Assembly (NCBI GenBank): GCA_038749595.1
Contig: JBCDHW010000007.1
Location: 1-64,000 of the forward strand
Length of the DNA: 64,000 nucleotides
Reading direction: 5' to 3'
DNA from: Parvularcula sp038749595
Lineage (GTDB): Bacteria > Pseudomonadota > Alphaproteobacteria > Caulobacterales > Parvularculaceae
Below the pieces are notes generated by a model, which had not been told where the DNA came from, made no database searches, and was given only the letters and a program-made list of their open reading frames with translations. Positions 23,641 to 32,554 of this stretch are shown in pieces (the first letter of the stretch is position 1; every line of letters begins with the position of its first letter). A program made the translations under genes and the position numbers.

Positions 23641-25953
23641 ATGAAAATGACGTCGCTGCGCCGCCAATTGGCGGTGGCTACAAGCCTCAGCCTTGCCTTC
23701 GGAACGGCATCTGCTGGGGTTTGGGTCAATGAATTCCACTACGACAACGCATCCACGGATGTCGGAGAGTTTTTTGAGTTCGCTGGCGCAGCGGGCACCA
23801 GCATCGATGGTTGGAGCCTGGTCCTTTATAATGGGTCGTCTAGCGTCCGGGCGCCCTACGCGACGATCAATCTGTCGGGCACTTTTACCGATCAGAGCAA
23901 CGGCTTCGGGTTTATCACCGAAGCGTTCGCAGGCATCCAAAACGGCAGCCCTGACGGCTTTGCGCTGATCGACAACAGCGCCAACGTTGTCGAATTCCTG
24001 AGCTACGAAGGGACGTTCACGGCCGCGTCGGGGGATGCCATGGGGCAAACCTCCACCGACATTGGCGTGGCCGAGAGCAGCAGCACACCGGCCGGTTTCT
24101 CCCTGCAACGGGTCGGCTCGGGCAGCCAAGCATCAGACTTCACCTGGGCCGCACCGGCAGCCGAGACACCGGGCGCCGTGAACACGGGCCAGAGCTTCGG
24201 CGCTGTATCCCCTCCGCCGCCTCCTCCCCCACCGCCGCCTCCGGCCCAGGAAGTCGCCATCTATGACATTCAGGGCGCTGGCCACCGCTCGGCCTTTGAA
24301 GGCGAAGAGGTGACAACGTCAGGCATCGTCACCGGCGTCACGTCCAACGGCTTCTACGTCCAAGACGCGATGGGCGACGGCGACATTGCGACGTCCGACG
24401 GCATCTTCATTTTCACCGGCGGCGCGCCCGATGTGGCGCTTGCTGATGAAGTCAGCATAACCGGCGATGTCTCCGAATTCCGCCGCGGCTCGCAAAGCGA
24501 AGGCCTGACGCTCACGCAGATCGCCTTCCCCGCGGACATCACGGTTCTGTCGAACGACAATGCCCTCCCCGACGCAATTGTCATGGGCGGTGGTGGCCGG
24601 ATCCCGCCGACCGAGTCGATCGACAGCGACAGCTTCGGCACGTTCAATCCGTCCGTAGACGGCATTGATTATTACGAGAGCCTCGAAGGCATGCGCGTCG
24701 TTCTCCCTGATGCACAGGCGGTCTCGACCCCCAACCGGTTCGGCGAGATTTACGCCGTCGGCGACCGCGGTGCCAACGCTACGGGCATGAACGCCGCAGG
24801 TGGGATCACCATCAGCGAAGGTGATCTGAACCCGGAGCGTATTCAAATCCAAAGCTCCGGCGGCAACAGCGTAGCCGGCACCGACGTTGGCGACAAAATC
24901 GGCGATGTGACCGGCTTCGTCTCGTACTCGTTCAGCGACTACGAGATCGTCGTCGACAACGCCGTGACCGTGACCGAGGCGGCGAACAACGTCCCGGAAG
25001 TCACCCAGCTCGTCGGCGATCGCTCGACCCTGACCGTGGCGACGTTTAACGCGCTGCTGCAAGACGGGTTCGCGACGCCCACCCAAGATCAGATCGATGG
25101 CATCGCTGCGCAGATCGTCAACAATATGCAGTCCCCGGACATTATCGGCCTGCAAGAGGTGCAAACGGACTTTGCCAATGGCGGTGCCCAGGCGCTCATT
25201 GACGCGATCGTCGCCGCAGGTGGACCGCAATACGAACTGGCCTTCGTTGACGGCAACAACGGCATCAACACGACGTCGATCCAGCCTGCCTTCCTTTACT
25301 CGTCCCGCGTCACGCTAGACAGCGTTGAACTGATGGAAAACGGCATTCCGACGGATGCGGACGATCCGTTTGCTGGCGGCCAACGGGTGCCGTTGGTGGG
25401 GACGTTCACGTTCAACGGCGAAACGTTTACGATCGTCAACAACCACTTTGACTCCAAAGGCGGCTCCAGCCCCCTGTTCGGGTCAACGCAGCCGCCGAAC
25501 GATGGCGGCCTGGCCGACCGGTTGGCGCAAGCGCAGCTGGTGAACGACTTTGTCGACGGCTTCTTAGCGATGGACTCCGAAGCGAACATCCTTGTGCTCG
25601 GCGACCTCAACGCGTTTGGTTTTGAAGAAGCTCTGCGGACGGTTCTAGCGGGTGCGGATGATGTGCTCACCAACCTCGACTTCCTGGTGCCGGACATCAC
25701 CGAGCGGTTTACGTTCAACTTTGAAGGGAACGCTCAGGCGCTCGATCATATCTTCGCCAACCTGAACGTCCTGGAAGGCTTCGACCTGGCGCTGGATTTC
25801 CTCCACATCAACTCGCTGTTCCAAAATCAGGCCAGTGACCATGACCCGGTCCTCCTTGCCCTGACGGTCCAGCCGATCCCTGTCCCAGCGGCCTTCTGGG
25901 GCATGCTGGCAGGCATCGTCGCGCTTGTTCGGCAGGCGCGTCGGGCTTCGTGA
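23641..25953 (+). CDS. Large exported endonuclease/exonuclease/phosphatase-family nuclease
   Basis: A 770-residue secreted, probably extracellular nuclease. Order of parts: signal peptide; a lamin-tail-like domain (about 25-180, starting GVWVNEFHYDN); a proline-rich linker; an OB-fold-like region (about 205-300); then a metal-dependent endonuclease/exonuclease/phosphatase domain (about 465-755) with VATFNALLQDG, IIGLQEV, NNHFDSKGG, LVLGDLNAFGFEEALR and the terminal SDHDPVL. The C-terminus VPVPAAFWGMLAGIVALVRQ plus an Arg cluster (its VPAAF core is at the membrane edge) looks like an exosortase sorting signal, so the protein may be cell-surface anchored. A CtrA-type box lies just upstream. Confidence 0.88.
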   Translation: MKMTSLRRQLAVATSLSLAFGTASAGVWVNEFHYDNASTDVGEFFEFAGAAGTSIDGWSLVLYNGSSSVRAPYATINLSGTFTDQSNGFGFITEAFAGIQNGSPDGFALIDNSANVVEFLSYEGTFTAASGDAMGQTSTDIGVAESSSTPAGFSLQRVGSGSQASDFTWAAPAAETPGAVNTGQSFGAVSPPPPPPPPPPPAQEVAIYDIQGAGHRSAFEGEEVTTSGIVTGVTSNGFYVQDAMGDGDIATSDGIFIFTGGAPDVALADEVSITGDVSEFRRGSQSEGLTLTQIAFPADITVLSNDNALPDAIVMGGGGRIPPTESIDSDSFGTFNPSVDGIDYYESLEGMRVVLPDAQAVSTPNRFGEIYAVGDRGANATGMNAAGGITISEGDLNPERIQIQSSGGNSVAGTDVGDKIGDVTGFVSYSFSDYEIVVDNAVTVTEAANNVPEVTQLVGDRSTLTVATFNALLQDGFATPTQDQIDGIAAQIVNNMQSPDIIGLQEVQTDFANGGAQALIDAIVAAGGPQYELAFVDGNNGINTTSIQPAFLYSSRVTLDSVELMENGIPTDADDPFAGGQRVPLVGTFTFNGETFTIVNNHFDSKGGSSPLFGSTQPPNDGGLADRLAQAQLVNDFVDGFLAMDSEANILVLGDLNAFGFEEALRTVLAGADDVLTNLDFLVPDITERFTFNFEGNAQALDHIFANLNVLEGFDLALDFLHINSLFQNQASDHDPVLLALTVQPIPVPAAFWGMLAGIVALVRQARRAS

Positions 25954-26537
25954 GAGGCGCGCTATCCTCCGTGCTCGTCGCAGTGGTCGCGTCGGTGACC
26001 ACCGCGTCGGCAGAGGACACTGAAGGCCGGTATGCCGTCAAAGGCTCCGGCCAAATGCCTTGCGCCGAGTTCACCCGCGCGCTGGCGGATCGCACCGAAG
26101 CCGCGACCCAAGCTCTGTCTTGGCTTGCGGGCTATCTCACGGCGATCAACGCCAGCGAAGACGCGACCTTCGATATCGTCAGTTGGCAGAGCGAGGGTAT
26201 GATCGCCCAAGCACTCGATGCCCGGTGCAAGGCCAATCCCGACGAGCCACTGGCCAAGGCCGTCGAAGCCATGGTCGCAATCATGCGTCCCGACCGGATC
26301 GCAATACAAGAGACACCGATCGAAGTGAAGCTGGGACAACGCAAACGTGTTCTCTACCCCTCTGTGATCACGCGAATGCAAAGCGCTTTGAAGACGGCTG
26401 GGGCAGACGTGGACGTTAACGGAGAATTCGACGAAGCGACCGAACGCGCGCTCCGCGATTTTCAACGGAACGCTTCCCTCGCCGCGACCGGCTTTCCCGA
26501 CTCCATCACCCTGTTCCGTTTGCTGAACACCAACTAG
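25950..26537 (+). CDS. Exported protein with HdeA/Rap1a-like and peptidoglycan-binding domains
   Basis: A 195-residue exported protein. After a signal peptide, residues about 30-115 carry two cysteines in the pattern MPCAEFTRAL, WLAGYLTAIN and ARCKANPDEPL, like HdeA/Rap1a-type small periplasmic domains. Residues about 130-195 (SVITRMQSALKTAGADVDV, GEFDEATERALRDFQR) match a peptidoglycan-binding type 1 domain. The GTG start overlaps the nuclease stop as GTGA. The domain assignments rest on motif pattern only. Confidence 0.72.
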   Translation: MRGALSSVLVAVVASVTTASAEDTEGRYAVKGSGQMPCAEFTRALADRTEAATQALSWLAGYLTAINASEDATFDIVSWQSEGMIAQALDARCKANPDEPLAKAVEAMVAIMRPDRIAIQETPIEVKLGQRKRVLYPSVITRMQSALKTAGADVDVNGEFDEATERALRDFQRNASLAATGFPDSITLFRLLNTN

Positions 26538-26644
26538 ATCGTCGCGGCAAAGCTCTCTGAATCCCGCGGCGAGGTGCAGGAACGTTTCCTTATGCTTGCC
26601 AAGCACTGCCGATTATAGCGGCACACTCTGGCGTATCGCCGACG

Positions 26645-27241
26645 CTATTCAGCAGAAGCGGTGGAGACGCCTTCCCGAGCTGCTGCTGACCAGCCATCCA
26701 CGGCAGACTGAAGGTAGTTTTGGAGCGCTGGCAGTTGGCGCCGCACAAAAATGGCGGTCAGTGCGTTCTTGGGTTTCACCTTATATGACCAGGAGAACGC
26801 CGTCTCATTTTCAGAAACTTCGGTGAACCGCTGTATACCGACGATCTGTTCTACACCGCGCCCAGCTTCGTTGGTGAAAATCCAAATCTGATAGGTGAAC
26901 AGTTCCGGTGTGTTCTCGATGATACGCTCGATCAAATAGTGCCCGTCAGTCAATTTGATCCGCCGCACAGCGCCCGCCTCTCCCCAGGTACCCTGCAAGA
27001 TTTCCGAGCTCTCTGGCGGAGCGATACCATCGCTCTCTTCGAAGTAATTGACGATCGGGTTGCGCACTGCATAGGCACGTGTCCCCTCAAGGTCGAAGGG
27101 CAGCGTTGCTTCGACAAGAATAGGGATCAGTCCCTCGGTGGCCACATCGGGCGGCGGCGTGTAGGTAGGCGGATCATTAGGCGGCTCGATCGTTCCGCAC
27201 GCGGCAAGGAACGCGGTGAGAGCAAGAAGAGAGCGTCGCAT
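26645..27241 (-). CDS. Lipoprotein with SRPBCC-like fold, unknown
   Basis: A 198-residue lipoprotein: signal peptide ending in the lipobox FLAACG, a Pro-rich tether, then a domain whose pattern (EATLPFDLEGTRAYAV, SDGIAPPESSEILQGTWGE, FSWSYKVKPKN) resembles START/SRPBCC ligand-binding proteins. Divergent from the MarR regulator, with a palindrome between them, so it is a likely target of that regulator. Confidence 0.72.
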   Translation of the reverse strand: MRRSLLALTAFLAACGTIEPPNDPPTYTPPPDVATEGLIPILVEATLPFDLEGTRAYAVRNPIVNYFEESDGIAPPESSEILQGTWGEAGAVRRIKLTDGHYLIERIIENTPELFTYQIWIFTNEAGRGVEQIVGIQRFTEVSENETAFSWSYKVKPKNALTAIFVRRQLPALQNYLQSAVDGWSAAAREGVSTASAE

Positions 27242-27259
27242 CGATGACTACCTTTTTAG

Positions 27260-27272
27260 TACGATATTCGTA
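27260..27272. promoter_or_regulatory. Palindromic operator, probable MarR site
   Basis: TACGA-TAT-TCGTA, a perfect 13-base inverted repeat in the 58-base gap between the divergent lipoprotein and MarR-family genes. Size and position fit a MarR dimer operator controlling both promoters. Confidence 0.6.
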
Positions 27273-27299
27273 TTATATGGATAGAAGCGGAGGGCGTCA

Positions 27300-27770
27300 A
27301 TGATCGAGACGCAAGAAAAAGAGCGTTTGGCCGAAGCAGTGGGAACACTGGTGCGCGCTTTTCTCGTGGCTGGGCGCGCTGGTCAGCCTGCTGAAGGTCG
27401 GCTCCCCTTCAACCCGCTTAATTTCCACGTCCTGGAGCGCTTGATCGATGAAGGCCCCGCGCGCCCTAGCGATCTCGCCGCTTATCTGGGCGTATCGCGC
27501 AGCACGCTTTCAAGCGCTCTCTCAGCGCTCGAACGCCGGGGCCTCGTCATCAAAGATCAGGACCCAGACGATGGCCGCGCTAAGCAGATTTCTCTCACCG
27601 ATGAGGGAAAGGCGACGGGAGAAGCAATCAAACGCCAAAACCTCCTCAACGCGGGAGTGATGCTGGCGCTTGTTGCGGATGAGGACAGAAAAAGCTTGAG
27701 CGACCTTATGGGCACGGTCGCTTCAGGGCTCAGTGAATTGCTGACGTCATCGCCCGCCGAGGGCGACTAA
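27300..27770 (+). CDS. MarR-family transcriptional regulator
   Basis: A 156-residue winged-helix dimeric regulator. Recognition helix region: ARPSDLAAYLGVSRSTLSSA (about residues 52-71); wing: GLVIKDQDPDDGRAKQISLT with the family's D-x-R-D-x-R-like salt-bridge motif as DPDDGR. It probably senses a small ligand and represses itself and the divergent lipoprotein gene through the palindrome at 27260. Its TAA overlaps the ftsZ stop by four bases. Confidence 0.92.
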   Translation: MIETQEKERLAEAVGTLVRAFLVAGRAGQPAEGRLPFNPLNFHVLERLIDEGPARPSDLAAYLGVSRSTLSSALSALERRGLVIKDQDPDDGRAKQISLTDEGKATGEAIKRQNLLNAGVMLALVADEDRKSLSDLMGTVASGLSELLTSSPAEGD

Positions 27771-29140
27771 TTCCGACGCAGAAATGCGGGAACTTCGACC
27801 TCATCGTCGTCGTCTGTCAGCGGCTTTGCCGATGGGCGACGGCGCACGGGCTGCTCGTCCTCAGCCTTGCCTTTAAACGTATCACGCAGAAGACCCATCG
27901 CGGTTTCGAGCGTCGACGTCTGCCGTGTACGGAAAGGGTTCGCGCTATCGCCAGCCTGACCGTCGAGTGCACTGGCGCTGTCTTCCGTCAGCATACGGCG
28001 GATGCGGTCGTGGACATCACCAACGGGATTGGGGTCGAGGCCATTTTGCGCCGCGATGACAGGCGGCATTGGCGGGACGTCGTCGATGACGGGGGGAAGC
28101 TCCGTAGGCGCCGACGCTGGCTGCGCTTCAGGCGCGGCGCTGACCCGGCGCACAGGCTCGATGGCTTTGACCGGCTCACCGTCGATACCCGTGGCAACGA
28201 CCGAGACGCGAATGGTGCCCTCCAAGCTCTGATCGAACGTCGAGCCGACGATGATATTGGCGTCAGCGTCGACCTCAGAACGGATCGCGTTGGCGGCCTC
28301 GTCGACTTCGAAGAGCTTCATATCGAGCCCGCCGGTGATGTTAATCAGTACACCCTTCGCGCCTTTAAGAGACATCTCGTCGAGGAGTGGGTTGGAAATC
28401 GCCGCGGCAGCCGCTTCAGATGCACGGCTGTCGCCAGAGCACTCGCCGGTGCCCATCATCGCCTTGCCCATCTCACTCATCACCGTACGGACGTCCGCAA
28501 AGTCGAGGTTGATGTGCCCCGGCACAATCATCAGGTCGGTGATGCCGCGCACACCCGAGTGAAGCACCTCGTCGGCCATGCCGAACGCTTCCGCGAAGGT
28601 CGTGTTCTCGTCGGCGAGGCGGAACAGGTTTTGGTTCGGAATAATCAGCAGCGTGTCGACGTGGCGGGAGAGCTCATCGATCCCCTCCTCGGCAATCCGC
28701 ATCCGCCGTGCACCTTCGAACGCGAACGGCTTCGTCACCACACCGACCGTCAGTATACCAAGGTCGCGCGCAGCCTTCGCGATGACGGGCGCTGCGCCGG
28801 TGCCGGTGCCGCCGCCCATTCCGGCGGTGATGAACAGCATGTTGGCGCCCTCAAGCGCGGCCATCACATCGTCGAGGCTTTCTTCTGCCGCGGCCTCGCC
28901 GATCTGGGGCCGCGAGCCTGCGCCGAGCCCTTGGGTAACGCCCGTGCCAAGCTGGATTTTCACGTCGGCCTTCGACAGCCCGACCGCCTGCGCATCGGTG
29001 TTGGCGCAGACGAACGTGACGCCTTCGAGCTCGCTGTTGATCATGTTGTTGACCGCATTGCCACCAGCACCCCCGACGCCAATAACGACGATCGTCGGCT
29101 TCAGCTCTGCGGAGGTGGGGACGGAGAGGTTGAGCGGCAT
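27767..29140 (-). CDS. ftsZ: Cell division GTPase FtsZ
   Basis: A tubulin-like protein that forms the division ring. It has 457 residues. N-terminal VIGVGGAGGNAVNNMI, the tubulin signature GGGTGTG (109-115), the T7 loop NLDFADVRTV, a disordered linker (about 330-440) and a conserved C-terminal peptide EVEVPAFLRRN that binds FtsA and other partners. ftsA and ftsQ are not adjacent, so it is separated from the rest of the division cluster within this window. Confidence 0.97.
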   Translation of the reverse strand: MPLNLSVPTSAELKPTIVVIGVGGAGGNAVNNMINSELEGVTFVCANTDAQAVGLSKADVKIQLGTGVTQGLGAGSRPQIGEAAAEESLDDVMAALEGANMLFITAGMGGGTGTGAAPVIAKAARDLGILTVGVVTKPFAFEGARRMRIAEEGIDELSRHVDTLLIIPNQNLFRLADENTTFAEAFGMADEVLHSGVRGITDLMIVPGHINLDFADVRTVMSEMGKAMMGTGECSGDSRASEAAAAAISNPLLDEMSLKGAKGVLINITGGLDMKLFEVDEAANAIRSEVDADANIIVGSTFDQSLEGTIRVSVVATGIDGEPVKAIEPVRRVSAAPEAQPASAPTELPPVIDDVPPMPPVIAAQNGLDPNPVGDVHDRIRRMLTEDSASALDGQAGDSANPFRTRQTSTLETAMGLLRDTFKGKAEDEQPVRRRPSAKPLTDDDDEVEVPAFLRRN

Positions 29141-29328
29141 GACTGGAACTTCCCTGAAACGTGTGCGCGGCGCAGGGTTAAAAGATCGGTCACTACGGTT
29201 ATCAGGTCGTTAACGGCCGCTGCATTTGCTGAGGCGCTTAGGAGAAATTTGGAGGGTTTCCCCGCCGGGTTGCCGATGCCAAACCTTAATGCGCACCGCC
29301 CGGCTATGGCCGATCTTGAGGAGCAGAC

Positions 29329-30006
29329 ATGACCGAATCTCCGAGCGTCGCCTTGCGATCTCTTGCCCCTGCCCCCTCGCCGGACGATCCCGTCGCAGCG
29401 GCCGAGGACTTTCGTGACGTCATGTGCACCCGGCACACGATACGGGATTTCTCCGATGCGCCGGTGGATCGGAAGATCATTGAGGCCGCGATCGAGGCAG
29501 CTGGCCGTGCGCCGTCGGGGGCGAATCATCAACCCTGGTTTTTTGCGGTTTGCGAGGGGCAAGAGATCAAGCGCAAGATCCGCGAGGCGGCCGAAGAAGA
29601 AGAGCGGGCGTTCTACGAAGGCCGGGCGGGCGAGGAATGGCTCGACGCCCTCGCGCCGATTGGGACGAATGCTGAGAAACCATTCCTCGAAACGGCGCCG
29701 TATCTGATCGTGTGTTTTGCGCAAAAACGCGGGGGCGTGGAGGCGCGCGACGACAAAAAGAACTATTATGTGACCGAGAGTGTTGGGCTGGCCTGCGGGT
29801 TCCTCCTGACCGCGCTCCACCATGCGGGCCTGGCGACGCTGACCCACACCCCGAACCCGATGAAATTTCTGAACCAAGCGCTTGAGCGGCCAGCGACAGA
29901 GAAACCGATGATGATCATCGTCGTCGGTCACCCTGCGGCGGACGCCCGTGTGCCGGAGCACGCGCTGAAGAAGAAACCACTTTCCGATATTATGAAGGTG
30001 TACTGA
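29329..30006 (+). CDS. Nitroreductase-family flavoprotein
   Basis: A 225-residue FMN-binding nitroreductase-fold enzyme. Motifs: RHTIRDFSDAPVDRK at the FMN phosphate, AGRAPSGANHQPWFF and SVGLACGFLLTALHHAGL. The extended form with YVTESVG and an active-site lid resembles the iodotyrosine-deiodinase/BluB branch more than classical NfsB, but the substrate is not determinable here. Divergent from ftsZ over a 188-base gap. Confidence 0.88.
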   Translation: MTESPSVALRSLAPAPSPDDPVAAAEDFRDVMCTRHTIRDFSDAPVDRKIIEAAIEAAGRAPSGANHQPWFFAVCEGQEIKRKIREAAEEEERAFYEGRAGEEWLDALAPIGTNAEKPFLETAPYLIVCFAQKRGGVEARDDKKNYYVTESVGLACGFLLTALHHAGLATLTHTPNPMKFLNQALERPATEKPMMIIVVGHPAADARVPEHALKKKPLSDIMKVY

Positions 30007-30106
30007 GCGGTTCTAGAGCCTTCTCCCGCGCGGCGTACGACGATGCCTTCGTGCCTCGTCGTGCCGCCTTGGGCGATAACGTCAGTCGTCGTCTCTTCGC
30101 TCGGCG

Positions 30107-30982
30107 CTATTCGGCCGTGAGGCTGTCGTAGACGAAACCAACGAACCGGTCCTCGGAGATAAAGCCGCCCTCGCGCCCTTCGGCATAGGCTTTTGCCGGC
30201 CGTCCACGGATGATCCGCTCACGGCTGCGGCCACGGTCGATCTGGGCTTTCACGCGGTCACGAATATCCACGAGCATGGCGCGATAGGCTTCAACCCCTG
30301 CCTTATCCATGAGGCTGCCGTGACCGGGAATGATCGTGGTCTCATCGTCACTCATCGCAATGATCGCCTCGACAGCCGCAATGGCGCCATTGATCGATCC
30401 GCCGCCGCCAAGATCGATGAACGGGAAGCTCCCCATCGAGACTTCGAACAACAGATCGCCGCCGTGAATGACGTTGGCATTTTCGAAGTGGACAATGCTG
30501 TCTCCGTCCGTATGCGCCCTTTCAAGGTGCACGGCTTTCACAGTTTCGCCATTGATATGGAAGGTCTGCGTATCGCTGAACGTGACGACAGGTGCGTTTG
30601 CGGGCGCTTCATTGTCCTCGATCACGCGAACACGGACGTTGTCGTGCCCGAAGATGAGCGCGCCCGCTTTTCCGAAGTTCTCGTTTCCGCCCGTGTGGTC
30701 GCCGTGGTAATGCGTACTCAGAACAAAATCGACATCACCGCCAGACAGCTCTTTGACCTTCGCTGAGATTTTTTCCGTTAGCGGAGCGAATTGGTCGTCA
30801 ATCAGGAACACAGCGTCTTCGCCAAATTGCAAGCCGATGTTCCCGCCCGCGCCGAACAAAGCGTAGAGCCCTGGCCGAACCTCGGTGGCGGTGATCTCGA
30901 CACTGGACAAGTCGCGCTGGTGTGCAGTTGCGGTGGAGAACGCCGCGGCGAGGCCCGCAACGGTGATGATATGGTGACGCAT
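30107..30982 (-). CDS. Exported metallo-beta-lactamase-fold hydrolase
   Basis: A 291-residue zinc hydrolase with a signal peptide (ITVAGLAAAFSTATAHQ), so periplasmic. Zinc ligands: STHYHGDHTGGN (HxHxDH), the histidine in AHTDGDSIVHF and IPGHGSLMDK. It lacks beta-lactamase specificity features that can be read by eye, so a housekeeping hydrolase is likelier than drug resistance. Convergent with the nitroreductase gene. Confidence 0.88.
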   Translation of the reverse strand: MRHHIITVAGLAAAFSTATAHQRDLSSVEITATEVRPGLYALFGAGGNIGLQFGEDAVFLIDDQFAPLTEKISAKVKELSGGDVDFVLSTHYHGDHTGGNENFGKAGALIFGHDNVRVRVIEDNEAPANAPVVTFSDTQTFHINGETVKAVHLERAHTDGDSIVHFENANVIHGGDLLFEVSMGSFPFIDLGGGGSINGAIAAVEAIIAMSDDETTIIPGHGSLMDKAGVEAYRAMLVDIRDRVKAQIDRGRSRERIIRGRPAKAYAEGREGGFISEDRFVGFVYDSLTAE

Positions 30983-31112
30983 AACAAAAGCCCTTCCCTA
31001 GCATGGATGACCTAGCAAGACGGCGATCAAAGGCGAGGCGAGCAATGCAGCTCGGCATAGGCCGAGCGCGTCAGAAGAGCTAAAAGGCACGTTCGATGCG
31101 CGGGAGCAGGAC

Positions 31113-31697
31113 ATGCGCGGAACGATCGGGATTGCAGCGGCATGGCTTGTCATGGCGGGATGCGCGGGGCCTGTCGCGCCCGGGCCGCATGATGCCGACC
31201 TCAACCAAGTGTACCAAAACTACAGCGCGGCCTACGCAGCGCTCGACCCCCAAGCGCTGGTCAACGGAACCTATGCCGAAGAGGCCGTCTATGTGCGCAG
31301 CGGACCGCGGCCACCGTCGGTGGGGCGCGACGCGATCGCTGACAATTTCACCGGCTGGTTTGCGGGCCTGAAAAAAGATGGCCAGCGGCTCAGTTTGGCC
31401 TTCCGGGTGATGCACCGGGATGTCTTTGCACAAAGCGCTACGGATGTTGGGCTTTACCGGCTTCGGCGCTTCGGGCCCGATGGCGCCTTAGAAGACGAAA
31501 GCTACGGCCGGTTCTTGACTGTTTTTGGCCAGGATCGGGACGGGGCCTGGCGCTTTGTCCGGGACCTGGACACGTCCGCTACCAAAGAGCTTTGGGACGC
31601 CCAGCAGCCGGTCCCCGGCCTTGTTTTCGATGACGAAACCCACGGCTGCGCCGCCGAATGTGCAAAACAAAAGGCGCCCTCAACGAGAGCGCCTTAA
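31113..31697 (+). CDS. NTF2-like lipoprotein (DUF4440/SnoaL type)
   Basis: A 194-residue lipoprotein (signal ending in LVMAGCAG) whose mature domain follows the NTF2-like pattern: VYQNYSAAYAALDPQALV, EEAVYVRSGPRPPSVGRDAI and RFLTVFGQDRDGAWRFVRDL. These are usually small ligand-binding or enzyme-like folds of unknown substrate. Its 3' end contains the stem of the terminator of the convergent rpmF gene. Confidence 0.78.
   Translation: MRGTIGIAAAWLVMAGCAGPVAPGPHDADLNQVYQNYSAAYAALDPQALVNGTYAEEAVYVRSGPRPPSVGRDAIADNFTGWFAGLKKDGQRLSLAFRVMHRDVFAQSATDVGLYRLRRFGPDGALEDESYGRFLTVFGQDRDGAWRFVRDLDTSATKELWDAQQPVPGLVFDDETHGCAAECAKQKAPSTRAP
31662..31695 (-). terminator. Rho-independent terminator of rpmF
   Basis: Stem AAGGCGC (31671-31677) with GCGCCTT (31689-31695). 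Read on the reverse strand, the stem is followed by TTTTGTTTT, so it serves rpmF, yet it lies inside the last codons of the convergent lipoprotein gene. Confidence 0.75.
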
Positions 31698-31745
31698 CAT
31701 TGATCAGGCCCGAACCCTTAACGGGCGCGAGCAAAGCAAACTGGC

Positions 31746-31928
31746 CTAGTCCTCTTGCGGCGGCAAAACCTGGCGACCGTTGTAGGTGCCGGCCTTGAGG
31801 TCAATGTGGTGGTTGCGGCGCAGGTTGCCGCTCGCCTGGTCCTCAACGTAGGACGCGAGTTCGAGGCGGTCGTGGGCCCGGCGCATGCCGCGACGGGAGC
31901 GCGTGATCTTACTCTTCGGAACGGCCAC
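31746..31928 (-). CDS. rpmF: 50S ribosomal protein L32
   Basis: A 60-residue ribosomal protein of the large subunit. The N-terminus MAVPKSKITRSRRGMRRAHD and LRRNHHIDLKAGTYNGRQV are diagnostic. It lacks the zinc-binding cysteines of the C+ form, as usual in alphaproteobacteria. A strong hairpin with a T-tract follows it. Confidence 0.97.
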   Translation of the reverse strand: MAVPKSKITRSRRGMRRAHDRLELASYVEDQASGNLRRNHHIDLKAGTYNGRQVLPPQED

Positions 31929-32114
31929 GGAAGGTCTCCATCAATTCGTGAGCGGCAGCGGCTACCCGAACTCTGCCCCCCTGTCCAGCCAGTAAAACGC
32001 GGTCAACGGGACCTGCTGGATGGTTAATGGTAAACGCTCAATTCTTCGCTTCGTCATTTCGCCAGGCGTTACCCCTCGCTGTTACACCAGAACACAAGCA
32101 CGGGGGTGTGATGC

Positions 32115-32402
32115 ATGAAAAAACTAATGAATGCGGCGGCAATGGTGCTGCTGGTGGCAACGACGGCAGGTGCGAGTTTCTCGGACCGCGACAATCTCGA
32201 GATTGAAGCGGCCTGGTCCCAACTCTCGGCTCCTCAGCGCGAGATGATCGAGCTGGTGGCCAAGGACATTTGGGATACCGAGCGCGCCAATCGTGGCCTC
32301 CCGTACCATCGGGCATCGCAGCGCAAGAAGAACGCGATCCGCGCTGAGGCGATGAAGCGCTTAGGCTTCGAGCCGCGCTCAGTCACCGGATACGAGGTTT
32401 AG
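32115..32402 (+). CDS. Small exported protein, unknown
   Basis: A 95-residue protein with a signal peptide (MKKLMNAAAMVLLVATTAGA) and a short helical, charged mature part (AAWSQLSAPQREMIELVAKD, RASQRKKNAIRAEAMKRL). No family recognised. A strong terminator follows 30 bases after its stop. Confidence 0.7.
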   Translation: MKKLMNAAAMVLLVATTAGASFSDRDNLEIEAAWSQLSAPQREMIELVAKDIWDTERANRGLPYHRASQRKKNAIRAEAMKRLGFEPRSVTGYEV

Positions 32403-32433
32403 AACGGGGATCTCTCCTGGGAGAGAAGAGGGG

Positions 32434-32474
32434 AAGGCCGCTGCTTCCACTGAGGAAGCGGCGGCCTTTTTCTT
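32434..32474 (+). terminator. Rho-independent terminator
   Basis: Stem AGGCCGCTGCTTCC with GGAAGCGGCGGCCT (one wobble pair), five-base loop, then TTTTTCTT. It ends the 32115 gene. Confidence 0.9.
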
Positions 32475-32554
32475 ATTTGCCCCAAAAAGGAGAAATTAAC
32501 GGGAAAGTTTCCCGGGTGACGCGCGTTTGGCACTGATCTTGAAGCGCTGGGGGC

